A stretch of 64,000 bases of DNA, taken from CAILUG01 sp903844415. Its GTDB lineage: Bacteria > Pseudomonadota > Gammaproteobacteria > Pseudomonadales > Pseudohongiellaceae. The DNA is taken from contig CANJTS010000005.1 of NCBI GenBank assembly GCA_947477655.1, forward strand, positions 197,324-261,323, written 5' to 3'. Shown here piece after piece: positions 19,282-30,000 of this stretch (position 1 is the stretch's first letter; every line of letters begins with the position of its first letter). The notes beneath the pieces were generated by a model. That model worked only from the letters and a program-made list of their open reading frames with translations, made no database searches and was not told the origin of the DNA. Position numbers and translations under genes: made by a program.

Positions 19282-22200
19282 TTAAAAGCTTACATTTGCG
19301 CCTATCGTATAGGTTCGTCCCACAGTGTCGTAGAGCCCCGCAGATGGTCCACCGGTACCGCCGACAAATCCGGGGTTGCCCGGGGTCTGCGGTGGAGCAC
19401 GGTCGAACAGGTTAGTGGCGTTGGCAAACATACGGTAAGCCTGGCCGCCTAATTCCATCTCATAGCTTAGGGTCATGTCGGCATAGGTCACCGAATGCAC
19501 TGAGTTGTCATCTATATTGACTCCCTCTGTCCATTGACGGTTAAGGGTGCGACTGTCGAAGTAACGCCCTTGCAGGAAGGCTCGGAATGAACCTCTGGAA
19601 TACGTCAACGCTGGTAGCAAGCGCCATTCCGGCTGCTCCAGACCAACATTGTCCCGTGGTGATTTTGGCAGTTGTATATAGTTCTCTCTTACCTGGCTTG
19701 CATAGAAACGGAAGCCCAACGATTCGCCACCGCCGAATAGATCGATGTCTCTCTGATAGTTCAGTTCAACGTCGATGCCAGACAGTACTTGCTTGCTTAA
19801 GTTGATGAACAAACTATCCACGCGCGTGATCTGGCGGGTAGTTGGGTCGCGTTGTACATACTGACAGAGATCGGTGGTTCCCTGAAAACAGCCATTCACT
19901 ATGTTCTGGAACGACAACTGTCCCAACGCATCTGTGACGTCGATGTTGAACCAGTCCAACGAAAGCGCCATGCCATCAAGAACGTCGCCTGGTTGCCAGA
20001 CGAAACCCACTGTCACCGTATCGGCCTTCTCCGGTTGCACTAGCGGGTTGCCACCAGTACGACTGGATGTTCCAATCACCGCATTGTTAAAAGTTGGATC
20101 GTTGACATTGGCTCCACCCGCGGTAGCGTCGAAGCGTTCGCGGATGTTGGCCGCACGCACGTCGCGTGATCGAGTGGCGCGTACCCGGAATTCGTCAGTC
20201 ATGCGCCAGTTAAGACCGTATTTCCACGAATCGATACCACCCGATCCGGTGTAGTCAGCATAACGATAGGCCATATTAAGATCGAGGTTGCGTACCAGCG
20301 TGCGGTCAGCAAGGAGCGGCACATCGAGTTCGCTGAAAACTTCCTTCACAGAGAAATCGCCGGTCAATACAGTATCGGGAGTTTGGTAAGAACCGGTGAA
20401 AAGTACGTTCGAGAGACTAGCATTGCCGGTGAAGCCGGGTGGCACGCTACCAGCGCGCACGCCTTTCATACCGTTCGGCAGGTTCTCAGGAATCAAACCA
20501 CGAAAGCCAGTGTTAACACCGTTCAGGTAGACGAATTCGTCGCGCAGATCATGTTTCCACTGCCGCAGTTCGTCTTTGCGGTAGGAGGCCCCAACAGCCA
20601 ACATGATAGGGCCTGCGCCGATGCCCTGATGGACTTCGCCGTTCAGTACTGCCTCGGTGAATGTCTGTTTAGAGTTGGAGGCCACCACTGTATTTTCATC
20701 CAGTAAGTAGCTGGCAGCTTGCGGCGAAACGCTTTCGACACCGCCGAAGAGGTTGACCGGCACACAATCGCCGAATGTGCCGGGATTAACCAGCGCTGCC
20801 CGACAAATCGGAGAGCCGTTTTTGGGATCGGTGACCACATCTAGCGCCAATGGTAAGCGGCCCATCATTACGCCACCGCGGAAAATCATTTCCTGTCCAC
20901 TTTCGGCGTACTGGGCGTAGGCGTTCAGGTTCCAACCTTCGAGGAAGCCCCCCGAGAAGTCGTAGTCAAAACCAGCTGTACCCGAATAGAGCTCATCGTT
21001 TTGCTCAACATTGTAACTGCCCAGCGGGGTTTGTCTGTCGTTCGGAGCTAGCCCGCTGTAACCCATATTGAAGCGGTCGCGGCCTTCGGTAGCCATGATG
21101 GTACGCACGTTTTGCGGCAGGAAAGGATTCTCTGCAAAGATCGTCGCCTGCCAAGAGCCTGCCATCACCACTGATTGGAACCACGGACCTCGCACTCCGG
21201 CAAAGCCGTAGATGCCCTGTGCGAATAGCTTAAGGTTTTCATTGACATCAAAATCGTAGTAGCCGAACAGGCTGCGTCTGTAGTTGGCCTGCTGAACAGC
21301 GTTGTCCGCGTCCATGCCCCAGCTCTTGTCGCGTTCGTTTTCGGCGAAGCAGTTACAACCGCCGTTAAGTATACCGACGCCGGAAAATTTAAGTGGCTGT
21401 GTGACGACCTGCTGACCGGAGCGCACGAATTCCAGCTTGTCCAGCGCGGAGCCGGGCTGATTAATAATGCCGCCGACTGCCATGTTGCTCTGGCGAACGA
21501 AGTCGCGCGTGATAAAGGTCGGGCCGCCCGGAGTTGGGTTGGTGACCCAGGCGCGCTGTGTGAACCAAGGACGAGATTTCAATGCGTCTAACGACTGGAT
21601 GATTTCTTGGTCGTACCAATCCGCAGAAAGCAGCAGGTGGCCGCGCTCTCCGACTGCCGTGCCGTAAGTGGCACCGGCACTGTAGTTGTCACCATCCATG
21701 CGCGACGTAGTGCCTGTTTGTAGGTTACCCGTGAAGCCTTCGAATTCGGTGTTCAAGACAAAATTGACGACGCCGGCCACTGCATCAGTACCGTAGGCGG
21801 CTGAGGCCCCGCCGGTAACGATCTCAACGTTACTGATCGCTGCCTGCGGCAACGAACTAACATTGACCACGCCGTAGCGGTTGCCGCTGGGCAATCTGCG
21901 ACCATTCAGCAGCACGAGTGTGCGACTCGAGCCGGCGCCGCGCAGGTTTAGGTTGGAGCCACCGGTAGTAAGGCCTCCGGTGGTTTGCGGTCGTTGGTTG
22001 TTTAAAAATTGGGGTAACTGGCTGAGGCTCTCGACCATCTGACGCGGGTTCATGTCAGCAAGATTACTCAGTGATACAGCTGTTACTGGCGTGGGAGTTT
22101 CCATGCCGCTCGTTCGCTGGATACGCGACCCAGTGATCGTGACTTCCTCCAATGCCCCGTCTTGTTGGGCATGCGTAGTTCCGGCGATACCGATGGCAAG

Positions 22201-22293
22201 CGCTAGCAGGCAAAGTTTGGCACCAGAAGCGTGACTGGTTTTAAAGCTAAATGGTTGCCGTACACTGGCAACCAGTGTGTTGTGGTTTTTCAT
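19282..22293 (-). CDS. TonB-dependent outer-membrane receptor (second)
   Basis: 1003 residues: signal peptide (GIAGTTHAQ), possible TonB box LEEVTITG, GSRIQRTSGMETPTPVTAV, plug words LRGAGSSRTLVLLNGRRL and VTGGASAAYGTDAVAGV, then the barrel with the terminal Phe (IGANVSF). A Cys cluster (GGCNCFAEN, about residue 314) may form a loop disulfide. The ribosome-binding site aggggaa is 4-10 bases upstream of the ATG. It follows the hydrolase gene by 153 bases on the same strand, so co-transcription with the hydrolase and third receptor is possible. Confidence 0.95.
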   Translation of the reverse strand: MKNHNTLVASVRQPFSFKTSHASGAKLCLLALAIGIAGTTHAQQDGALEEVTITGSRIQRTSGMETPTPVTAVSLSNLADMNPRQMVESLSQLPQFLNNQRPQTTGGLTTGGSNLNLRGAGSSRTLVLLNGRRLPSGNRYGVVNVSSLPQAAISNVEIVTGGASAAYGTDAVAGVVNFVLNTEFEGFTGNLQTGTTSRMDGDNYSAGATYGTAVGERGHLLLSADWYDQEIIQSLDALKSRPWFTQRAWVTNPTPGGPTFITRDFVRQSNMAVGGIINQPGSALDKLEFVRSGQQVVTQPLKFSGVGILNGGCNCFAENERDKSWGMDADNAVQQANYRRSLFGYYDFDVNENLKLFAQGIYGFAGVRGPWFQSVVMAGSWQATIFAENPFLPQNVRTIMATEGRDRFNMGYSGLAPNDRQTPLGSYNVEQNDELYSGTAGFDYDFSGGFLEGWNLNAYAQYAESGQEMIFRGGVMMGRLPLALDVVTDPKNGSPICRAALVNPGTFGDCVPVNLFGGVESVSPQAASYLLDENTVVASNSKQTFTEAVLNGEVHQGIGAGPIMLAVGASYRKDELRQWKHDLRDEFVYLNGVNTGFRGLIPENLPNGMKGVRAGSVPPGFTGNASLSNVLFTGSYQTPDTVLTGDFSVKEVFSELDVPLLADRTLVRNLDLNMAYRYADYTGSGGIDSWKYGLNWRMTDEFRVRATRSRDVRAANIRERFDATAGGANVNDPTFNNAVIGTSSRTGGNPLVQPEKADTVTVGFVWQPGDVLDGMALSLDWFNIDVTDALGQLSFQNIVNGCFQGTTDLCQYVQRDPTTRQITRVDSLFINLSKQVLSGIDVELNYQRDIDLFGGGESLGFRFYASQVRENYIQLPKSPRDNVGLEQPEWRLLPALTYSRGSFRAFLQGRYFDSRTLNRQWTEGVNIDDNSVHSVTYADMTLSYEMELGGQAYRMFANATNLFDRAPPQTPGNPGFVGGTGGPSAGLYDTVGRTYTIGANVSF

Positions 22294-22446
22294 AATTTCC
22301 CCTGATTGTTTTTTTGTTTGATTTACTAATCTATCTTAATGGCAAAGCTGTCTCTCTTTTTCTACTACAGTAAAACTTCATGTTAATCGAATGTCATTGA
22401 AAATCAAATTAAGTCTTAACCTGCTCTTACAAGTAAAATCATATAT

Positions 22447-23298
22447 TTATTGTTTTGAATTATTGAACTGGAGAAGCCGTTGGTTGGCACTAAGCAGGCG
22501 TTCAGCCAGAAATGCCGAAAAGTCTACACCATCGACCATTGGATGCGGCTCACCCAGTTTGCGCTGTTTCAACAACTCTGCCCGCTGAAAAATCAGAGCA
22601 GCCCAAGGATGACTGGTAAGATTTACTTCTATCCCTTTCAAGTCGGCTTGTAATCTTTGGACACTGGCGATAAATGCCACGAAATCTTCCGGATTGTTGG
22701 TGGTAACGTTATGTCCGCCGAACAGAAAAGCCTCATGACTTGCAGTACCATCAGTTACTGCAAACTGCATTGAAAGAACCCCCTTAGTATGCCCTGGTGT
22801 AAGTAAAAAACGGATACTGGTGTCACCTAAAGTAAGGATGTCACCATCCTTAATAGTCATGTCGGGCGTAATAGCCGCCAGCGTCCAGTCAGCGGCACTC
22901 ATCGCGACTGTGGCATTGGTTACCATACGCACTGCTTCAATTCCGCCAGCATGGTCCTGGTGACCATGGGTAACGAGCAGATAACGAATATCCGCCGGAT
23001 CAAAGCCCAACTCACGCACTGCACCTAAAGCCTGTGCAGAAAACTCACGATACAAGGAGTCAATCATGATTAGGCCATCACTGGTCACCAGCAGATAGGC
23101 ACTGACATAACTAGTGCCCAGATAATAGAGATTGTCGAACAGCTTTAGTGGGCCAAGGAACTGCTGCGTTTGGGGAGTCTCATCCGGTGGACGCTCACCA
23201 TCTGTTGCCGCACTCAATTTCTGCGCAAAAACAGGCACATTCAATGCTATGGCGAGCAGCAAAGTCCCTGCCTTGTGAATAAAGTGCTTTGTAGACAT
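22447..23298 (-). CDS. Metallo-beta-lactamase-fold hydrolase, subclass B3-like, secreted
   Basis: 283 residues with a signal peptide (NVPVFAQ). The di-zinc motif is H111-G-H113-Q-D115-H116 (THGHQDHAGG). A third His lies in LTPGHTKG and the last in LTSHPWA, the pattern of subclass B3. B3-like proteins include true beta-lactamases but also lactonases and other hydrolases; being set between TonB receptors suggests processing of an imported compound rather than drug resistance. aaggaat precedes the start. The downstream gene is the second receptor. Confidence 0.85.
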   Translation of the reverse strand: MSTKHFIHKAGTLLLAIALNVPVFAQKLSAATDGERPPDETPQTQQFLGPLKLFDNLYYLGTSYVSAYLLVTSDGLIMIDSLYREFSAQALGAVRELGFDPADIRYLLVTHGHQDHAGGIEAVRMVTNATVAMSAADWTLAAITPDMTIKDGDILTLGDTSIRFLLTPGHTKGVLSMQFAVTDGTASHEAFLFGGHNVTTNNPEDFVAFIASVQRLQADLKGIEVNLTSHPWAALIFQRAELLKQRKLGEPHPMVDGVDFSAFLAERLLSANQRLLQFNNSKQ

Positions 23299-23413
23299 TC
23301 AATATTCCTTATTGATAGGCAGGCGCAACTATATGTTCAAGTTCAAGGTCAATGTTGAACCTGAAAATATAGTTGCAGCCTTAACAAAAGTTTTCGAGGA
23401 ATCGCTCGTCGCC

Positions 23414-26400
23414 CTAGAAATTATAATTTGCACTAATGTTGAAACGACGACCGAAAACATCAAAGGAATTATGGAAATTTTGTGTTCCGCCGCGTGTACC
23501 GAAACCTGGTACAACTGGTGGTTCCTTGTCCAACAGGTTCTGTATATTGAAACTAAGGTTCCAAGTACTGCCGTTACCCAATTCACCGTCATAACCAATT
23601 TTGGCATTCCACCAATTCATTGAATCAACAGAATTCATATCCACATCCCTGCCTTCGACCCAGTCGACATTCAACTTAGTAGAGTCAACATAACGATTCT
23701 GCAGTTGCAACCCATAAGGACCAATGCCATAAGTGGCCGTAAATACATGGGAGTATTTTGGCGTACCTAGGCCGCCGGCAGTATCACGTGGAGTACCTCC
23801 AAACGGCGTTGTGGTGGACGTCCGTAGAAAAGCACCCAGCCAGCGAACCTGAAGGCTCTCAGGCTGATTACCAAACAGATTTAGCTCGGTCTGCCATGAT
23901 AATTCCATATCTGTACCTGCTACAGCAGCTTCACTTAAGTTAAGGTATGACTGCCGCACATTCACTAGCTGCGCAGTAACGGGATCTCGAGTAATACGAT
24001 CGCAGAACAGAGTATTTTTTGCACACTCATCAAGAATTCTCTGCGCCGTTAGTGTATCCACCCTGTCCTGTATTTTGATTTCGTACCAGTCCAGCGCAAC
24101 CTGTAATCCGTCAAGCCAGTTGGTGAACGAAGGTTGCCAAACAATGCCGGCAGTTTGTGTATTACCAATCTCGGGTGACAAGTTCGGATCGCCACCCGAC
24201 AAGGTATTGGTCTGCACACTGGCATTATTGAAACGCGGATCATTGACTGAGGATCCACCTCCTTGGGCATCGAAGAGTTCCTGAAAGGTTGGCTCACGCA
24301 CGTCACGTGAACGGGTGAAACGCAGACGCAAGTCTTCATGCAATGCTGCATCAACACCCACCTTCCAGCTATCGGAATTGCCGCTGCGCTCATATTCGGA
24401 ACGACGGAAAGCGAGGTTCATGTCAATACGCTGTTGCTCAGTAAACTGCCATACAGGAAGCTGAACTTCGCCAAACCATTCCGTCACACTTGTATCTCCA
24501 GCGATATTAGGCACTGTGGAAAACAGATGCAGGTTTGGGCTGCCAGTCTGGATGCCGGCCGGAATACCACGAATACCGAGGGCAGGCACGTTGATGGGCG
24601 GGCCCAGCTCTTTCATGGACACGATTTTGCCACCCACACCGACTCCATCGTTAGTCACCGCCAAATCAAAAAATTCCTGGGCACGCCAGGTCAAGCCCGC
24701 CGCAAAACTCACTTCACCCGCCGGCAACGTAAACAAGTCCCCTGTTAGCAAAAGTTCGGCGAAATTCTGTTCCACAACCCCGTTGGCGCCCTTATAACTA
24801 GTGACATATTCGAGCGCTTCCGGAGTCATGTTACCGCTACCAAATATGTTCAGGGGCACACAACCGCCAATGGTATTGTCGAGACCTATCGGCGATTCCA
24901 GTGGCATGGTATTGCCGGCAATGCCCGGTGGCTTAGTGGGATCGATGGGGATCGACGAGACGCGGCCAGCAACGGAAGCTTTCAACTGCTCCACGGTAGG
25001 ATTGATAGTCTGGACCCTGCACACGATTTTGCCGGTTTTCGGATCCTTGATAGAGTCCATAGCCAGATACAGTCGGTCCTGCCTAATTACGTTTTTGCCT
25101 TCGGGACTACGCTTAGACTCGCCTGTCTGATAGTGGCCTTCTAAAGTCCACTCTATACCAGGAATGGCATACTCAAAACCGGTGCTGGCCTGCCACTGGG
25201 TCAGCACGTTTTCGGTTACCGAGTTGGACCCGACTTCAGGGCGGTTAACATAGGAGCCAAGTTTACTTACACTGAGTTCCTTAATGTTTTTCTGAAGCAT
25301 TACCTGTCTTACCTCTTCAGGGAGGAAAGCATTATCAGGAGCAATAAGTATGTTCCATGGAGATTCCAGTTCGAAGCCACCACGGACAAAGTCGTTGATC
25401 GATTCAGCACGGCCAGTACGTCCATCAGCAGTAAGGGTTAATCGGTCAGTAAGCTCGTATTTCACACCGAGGAATAAAGAGCGACTCACCACCGCTGAAG
25501 CAGAAGGACTGTTGTCAAAAGTATCGTAGGCTATGGCTGCCTCGGGTCCACCCGAAGTAGAACTTGTTCCGCCCGATTGACCTGGTAGAGAAGTAACGCT
25601 GCCCGTTACAAACGGTACTACACGGGTACCATCCAGAGAGAATTGCATGCGATCTAAAGATGTACCGGCAGCTGTAATCAGTCCGGTGGGGGACGACAAG
25701 GTAGATACTACATCAGGTAGGGTAAGCCGCTGGGGAATACCAATTGCAGCACCGGGCGTCCACAGCGGATTTCTGACCCAGCCTATGCGGTGGAAATTGT
25801 CGATGCTGTTACGGTCGCCGCGTACCTGATCGATTTCTAAGGTATCAAATGAACCGATGACATTGAGACGGTCATCCAAAAACGACATGCCACCAGCAAC
25901 ACCCACCTGCCACTGTTTGCCCTCCCCACCCTCATGCATGCCAGTTCCAACATCAACCTTAAGCCCTTCGAATTCGCGATTCAGAATAAAGTTCACAACA
26001 CCGCCAACAGCATCTGCACCATAAGCAGCAGAAGCTCCACCTGTTACTACGTCCACGCTGCGCATCAGTGCGCTCGGCAGCAAGTCTGGATTTACCGTGC
26101 CAGCTTTGTCAGAAGGCTGCAGACGGTGACCATCGAGTAACACCAAGGTGCGATTGCCACCAAGGCTACGCAGATTTAAAAAAGTATAAGAATTGCTCGC
26201 GGGACTGAACCGACTGCCATCGGTGGTCTGCTGGGATGTACGGTTGTTGAAAAACTGTGGTAAAGAAGTTAATTGCTGAGAAACGGTATTGCCGGGCTCG
26301 AAGCTTTTGAGTTCAGACGTGGAAATAGATGTGATCGGAGTAGGAGACTCAAATCCGGATGTTGTTCTGATGCGGGAGCCTGTAACACTGATTTCTTCAA

Positions 26401-26521
26401 TAGCATTTTGCTGTGGCGGGGCCTGGCCCAGCGCGACTCCACCGCTGCCAGCAGCCAAAATTGCAGCAATTGCAGAAGCTAATAATTTGTGCGGAGTGGT
26501 TATTAAATTTTTATCAGTCAT
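23414..26521 (-). CDS. TonB-dependent outer-membrane receptor (third)
   Basis: 1035 residues: signal peptide ending near VALGQ, TonB box candidate IEEISVTG, GSRIRTTSGFESPTPI, plug words LRSLGGNRTLVLLDGHRL and VTGGASAAYGADAVGGV, barrel ending in ISANYNF. Repeated small-residue loops (Ser/Thr/Gly-rich GQSGGTSSTSGGPEA near residue 315) lie extracellularly. It is the first gene of the minus-strand run with the hydrolase 115 bases behind it. It resembles the fourth receptor most closely, including a shared SGGPE loop word and RNYNIN/RRFNISANYNF-type end, suggesting duplication. Confidence 0.95.
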   Translation of the reverse strand: MTDKNLITTPHKLLASAIAAILAAGSGGVALGQAPPQQNAIEEISVTGSRIRTTSGFESPTPITSISTSELKSFEPGNTVSQQLTSLPQFFNNRTSQQTTDGSRFSPASNSYTFLNLRSLGGNRTLVLLDGHRLQPSDKAGTVNPDLLPSALMRSVDVVTGGASAAYGADAVGGVVNFILNREFEGLKVDVGTGMHEGGEGKQWQVGVAGGMSFLDDRLNVIGSFDTLEIDQVRGDRNSIDNFHRIGWVRNPLWTPGAAIGIPQRLTLPDVVSTLSSPTGLITAAGTSLDRMQFSLDGTRVVPFVTGSVTSLPGQSGGTSSTSGGPEAAIAYDTFDNSPSASAVVSRSLFLGVKYELTDRLTLTADGRTGRAESINDFVRGGFELESPWNILIAPDNAFLPEEVRQVMLQKNIKELSVSKLGSYVNRPEVGSNSVTENVLTQWQASTGFEYAIPGIEWTLEGHYQTGESKRSPEGKNVIRQDRLYLAMDSIKDPKTGKIVCRVQTINPTVEQLKASVAGRVSSIPIDPTKPPGIAGNTMPLESPIGLDNTIGGCVPLNIFGSGNMTPEALEYVTSYKGANGVVEQNFAELLLTGDLFTLPAGEVSFAAGLTWRAQEFFDLAVTNDGVGVGGKIVSMKELGPPINVPALGIRGIPAGIQTGSPNLHLFSTVPNIAGDTSVTEWFGEVQLPVWQFTEQQRIDMNLAFRRSEYERSGNSDSWKVGVDAALHEDLRLRFTRSRDVREPTFQELFDAQGGGSSVNDPRFNNASVQTNTLSGGDPNLSPEIGNTQTAGIVWQPSFTNWLDGLQVALDWYEIKIQDRVDTLTAQRILDECAKNTLFCDRITRDPVTAQLVNVRQSYLNLSEAAVAGTDMELSWQTELNLFGNQPESLQVRWLGAFLRTSTTTPFGGTPRDTAGGLGTPKYSHVFTATYGIGPYGLQLQNRYVDSTKLNVDWVEGRDVDMNSVDSMNWWNAKIGYDGELGNGSTWNLSFNIQNLLDKEPPVVPGFGTRGGTQNFHNSFDVFGRRFNISANYNF

Positions 26522-27062
26522 TTGTTTTTCCTATTTTTTTTAATTATTGAAAATGTCTTTTATCGAACAATAGAGCAAGAAGCTAGTGACAACCCTTAGG
26601 TTTTTAACTAACCGGCATTTTATCTGGGATTTTGCCTGGAAAATTAAATCTCGAAACGCTACTAAAGCTAATTCAAAAAGTTGTTTTTAGTCCAGTCAAA
26701 TTGATGGTTTCTGTATCTTTTAGTCAAGGTAAAAATTGTATATAAAGCTATTTAACACAACGAACATCTTATTTTCGGGCTTATAGTGCCAAGCTAATTG
26801 TTTTTTTATTTTTAATGCACATTGATTATTTTGACATAGCCTCTAACTACCGTTATTTTCAATAAAAGTAAGCTTTTATTGTGACTATCAGGTTCTACTA
26901 ATATATATTCTTAAAGTAGATTGTTCTCGTATTTATCGTTCACTTACCACACCCTGCTCTCGAAATAGAACAGATGTTTGCGAAAGATTTATGATCGAAA
27001 GATGCAAAATAAAACCACTAATAACTACAAAATACAAAGACTTTGCCAAACGAGGGAAAATT
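26522..27062. other. AT-rich divergent promoter region between two TonB receptors
   Basis: 541 bases without a supported gene. It contains a good -35/-10 pair for the rightward receptor (26831-26859) and AT tracts near both starts. An antisense frame 26933-27538 overlaps the receptor and is not coding. Confidence 0.6.
26831..26859 (+). promoter_or_regulatory. Candidate sigma-70 promoter of the fourth TonB receptor
   Basis: A perfect ttgaca (26831-26836) and tatttt (26854-26859) are separated by 17 bases. The implied leader of about 195 bases is long, so other promoters are possible. Confidence 0.45.
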
Positions 27063-30000
27063 ATGACCAACATCAAAATCAGGGAATTTAAAAGAAAAAC
27101 ACTCCACCAAACCATCGCCGCAATAACTGCCATCACCGCACTGTACTGCATTTCTGGCGTTGCATTGGCGCAGAACACACCGCCGCAAGAACTGGAAGAA
27201 ATCCGGGTTACCGGCACTCGCATTTTGCGAACGTCGGGCATGGAGACACCCGTACCGGTAACGTCGGTCACTACAGAGGAACTGTTTAACCAAGAACCAG
27301 GCAGCACCATATCGCAGCAGCTTGATGGCCTGCCGCAGTTTTTCAACAATGGCACACCGCAGCGTGGTGACGGCGGTAATCCATCCGTGGGTTCCGGTGG
27401 CCCGGGCGCACTGAACATCCGTAATCTTAACAGCGCATCAACCGGCGCTGGCATCTCACGCACGCTAACACTGCTTGACGGTGCCAGGGTCGTACCCACC
27501 GACAAACGCGGCACCGTAAACGTAGACATGTTCCCCACCGCATTGATGCGTAGCGTAGACGTTGTGACTGGCGGCGCTTCCGCAGCTTATGGCGCAGATG
27601 CTCTCGGTGGCGTCGTAAACTTCGTACTCGACCGCGAATTCGAGGGCTTGAAGATCAGTGGTGGCACCGGCATGCACGCCTACGACAATACCGGCAAGCA
27701 AGTCGAATTCTCCGTTGCGGGCGGCAAGGCCTTTGGTCGTCTGCATTTGATTGGTTCGCTCGAAGCGCGCCATATTGATGAAATCCAGCCCGACAAAAAT
27801 CGCTGGGATTTAACCCAAAATATGTGGGGCTACGTGACCAATCCGGCTTGGGCGGCTGCCGCTGCACTGCCAGCAACCAACCCTGCCCGGTGTGTTGTCA
27901 ATGTGTTGTGTAGCGCAGGTCCACAGCGCCTGAGCATGATGAACGTAGCAACTAACACCAGCTCGCCAACTGGGCTGATCCGTGCCACTAACACCACCCT
28001 CGATTGGATGAAATTTAGCCAAGACGGTACCCGCATCGAGCCTTTCAATCTTGGCACTTCGTCGGCTCTACCGGGGACCCCAGGTAGCACTTCGACTCTG
28101 TCCGGTGGTCCCGAGTCTGCTATCAATTTTGAAACCACAGGGGCGGGCCCCACCGGTATGGAAGTAGTGTCCCGTTCGAGTCTGTTCGGTGCCCAGTTTG
28201 ATTTCACGGACACCATCACCGGTTTTGCGCAAGTAATTATCGGTCGTACAGAGTCCAACGACACATCCAACAATGCCAACTTCAGTTTCTCCGATGGCTA
28301 TGCGCCACTTATTGCCGTCGACAACGCCTATCTGCCAGAAGCGGTGCGTAAGGTCATGGTCGAACGCAAACTGACGCAAGTTGCCGTGCACAAATCCAGC
28401 CAGCAGTTCGCCGGAAAACCGGAACTCGGCTCCAACCGCATCGGTAAAAACGTTTTTACACAATGGCAGTACAGCTTCGGCTTCGACTGGGAGTTCGCTG
28501 AAGATTGGAACATGCGCGCCTCTTGGCAGCAGGGTGAATCCAAACGTAACTCAACTGCCTACAACCTGCTACAGGTCGATCGTGCCCAACTGGGCATGGA
28601 TGCCGTGCGCGATGCTAGCGGCAAGATTGTCTGCCGCGTGAACTTGCCGCAATACAGCCCCACACTGGCTCAGTTGCAAGCCTCTGTGGTTGGCAGAATT
28701 TCGAATGTTCCGCTGAACCCCTACATCCCGGCAGGTACGCCGGGCAATACACAGCCCCTGCCCTATCCAGTGGAACCTAAAGCGATTAGCGAATGTGTAC
28801 CGTTCAATTACTTAGGTAGCGGAAACATGAGTCAAGCGGCTATCGACTACGTCGGCACCGACCGCTTTAACATTGGTTATGTTAACCAAGACTTTGCCGA
28901 AATACTTGTTACTGGTGAGCTATACGAAGGCTGGGGCGCGGGCGCGATCGGTTTTGCCGGTGGTCTCACCTGGCGTGACCAGAAGTTCATCACCACCGCC
29001 ACACCACTCGATGTCGACTTACTCGGACCAATGGTCAATGTGCCCGCACTCGGCATACGCGGCTTGGGCGCAGGTTATGCGACCAGTTCCTCGCTTAATC
29101 TATTTTCAAGTATTCCTAAAATAGGTGGGCAGGCCGATGTGTGGGAGTGGTTCTCGGAAGTTAACGTTCCTCTGTGGGAATCTACCAGCGGCAACCAGCG
29201 AGCCGACCTCGACGTCGCCGCCCGCCGCTCCAATTATGACCGCAGTGGTGCTATCGACAGCTGGAAGATAGGTGGCAATTTACAGATTTTAGAGGATCTC
29301 CGCTTGCGGCTCACCAAGTCGCGTGACGTAAGGGAGCCAAGCTTCGCCGAGCTGTTCGATGCCCAGGGCTCTGGCGAAACCATCATCGATCCGAAGTTCG
29401 CTGGCGAATCCACTCTCATAAATACGATCCGGGGTGGCAACCCTAACCTAAGGCCAGAATACGCGGATACCCGGACAGTAGGCTTTGTATACCAGCCCAC
29501 CTTCACGCCGCTAGTTGATGGACTGTCAGTGTCTGTGGATGCCTACGACGTCGAAATCAAAGACGCTGTGGCGCGCCTCACCGCGCAACGCCTCATTAAC
29601 GAATGTGTTGCCACGGCCTCGCCGCAACTGTGCGCACTGATCACTCGTGATGCGACCACCGGCCGTGTGACCCAAGCGCTCGACGTGTTCCTGAACGTGG
29701 CAGCGGCTCGAACCCGTGGTATCGACTTTGAATTGACGCTGCGTAAAGACATCGACTTTTTCTCACAGTACAACGAGAACATTTCGGTACGTTGGCTAAC
29801 GGGCCGAACGCTTGAACGTTCCGACACGGCTCCAAACGCCACAGCGCTCAACAAATCCGGCTTTATTGGCATGCCAGACCTGACCACTAACCTCACTAGC
29901 ACTTACGGCATCGGCAAGCTTTCATTTCAGTTGCAGGCACAATACGTGGATTCCGTGTTCAGGGACTCCGCTGGAGTGTGGAGAGAAGGCATCCAAGTGG

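Noticed and set aside
22447..23298. Antibiotic-resistance metallo-beta-lactamase
   Set aside because: The fold and metal motif match B3, but the same motif occurs in many other hydrolases and the TonB-receptor setting argues for nutrient processing.
26933..27538. 201-residue minus-strand open frame
   Set aside because: Antisense to the fourth TonB receptor; its codons mirror the receptor's reading frame.
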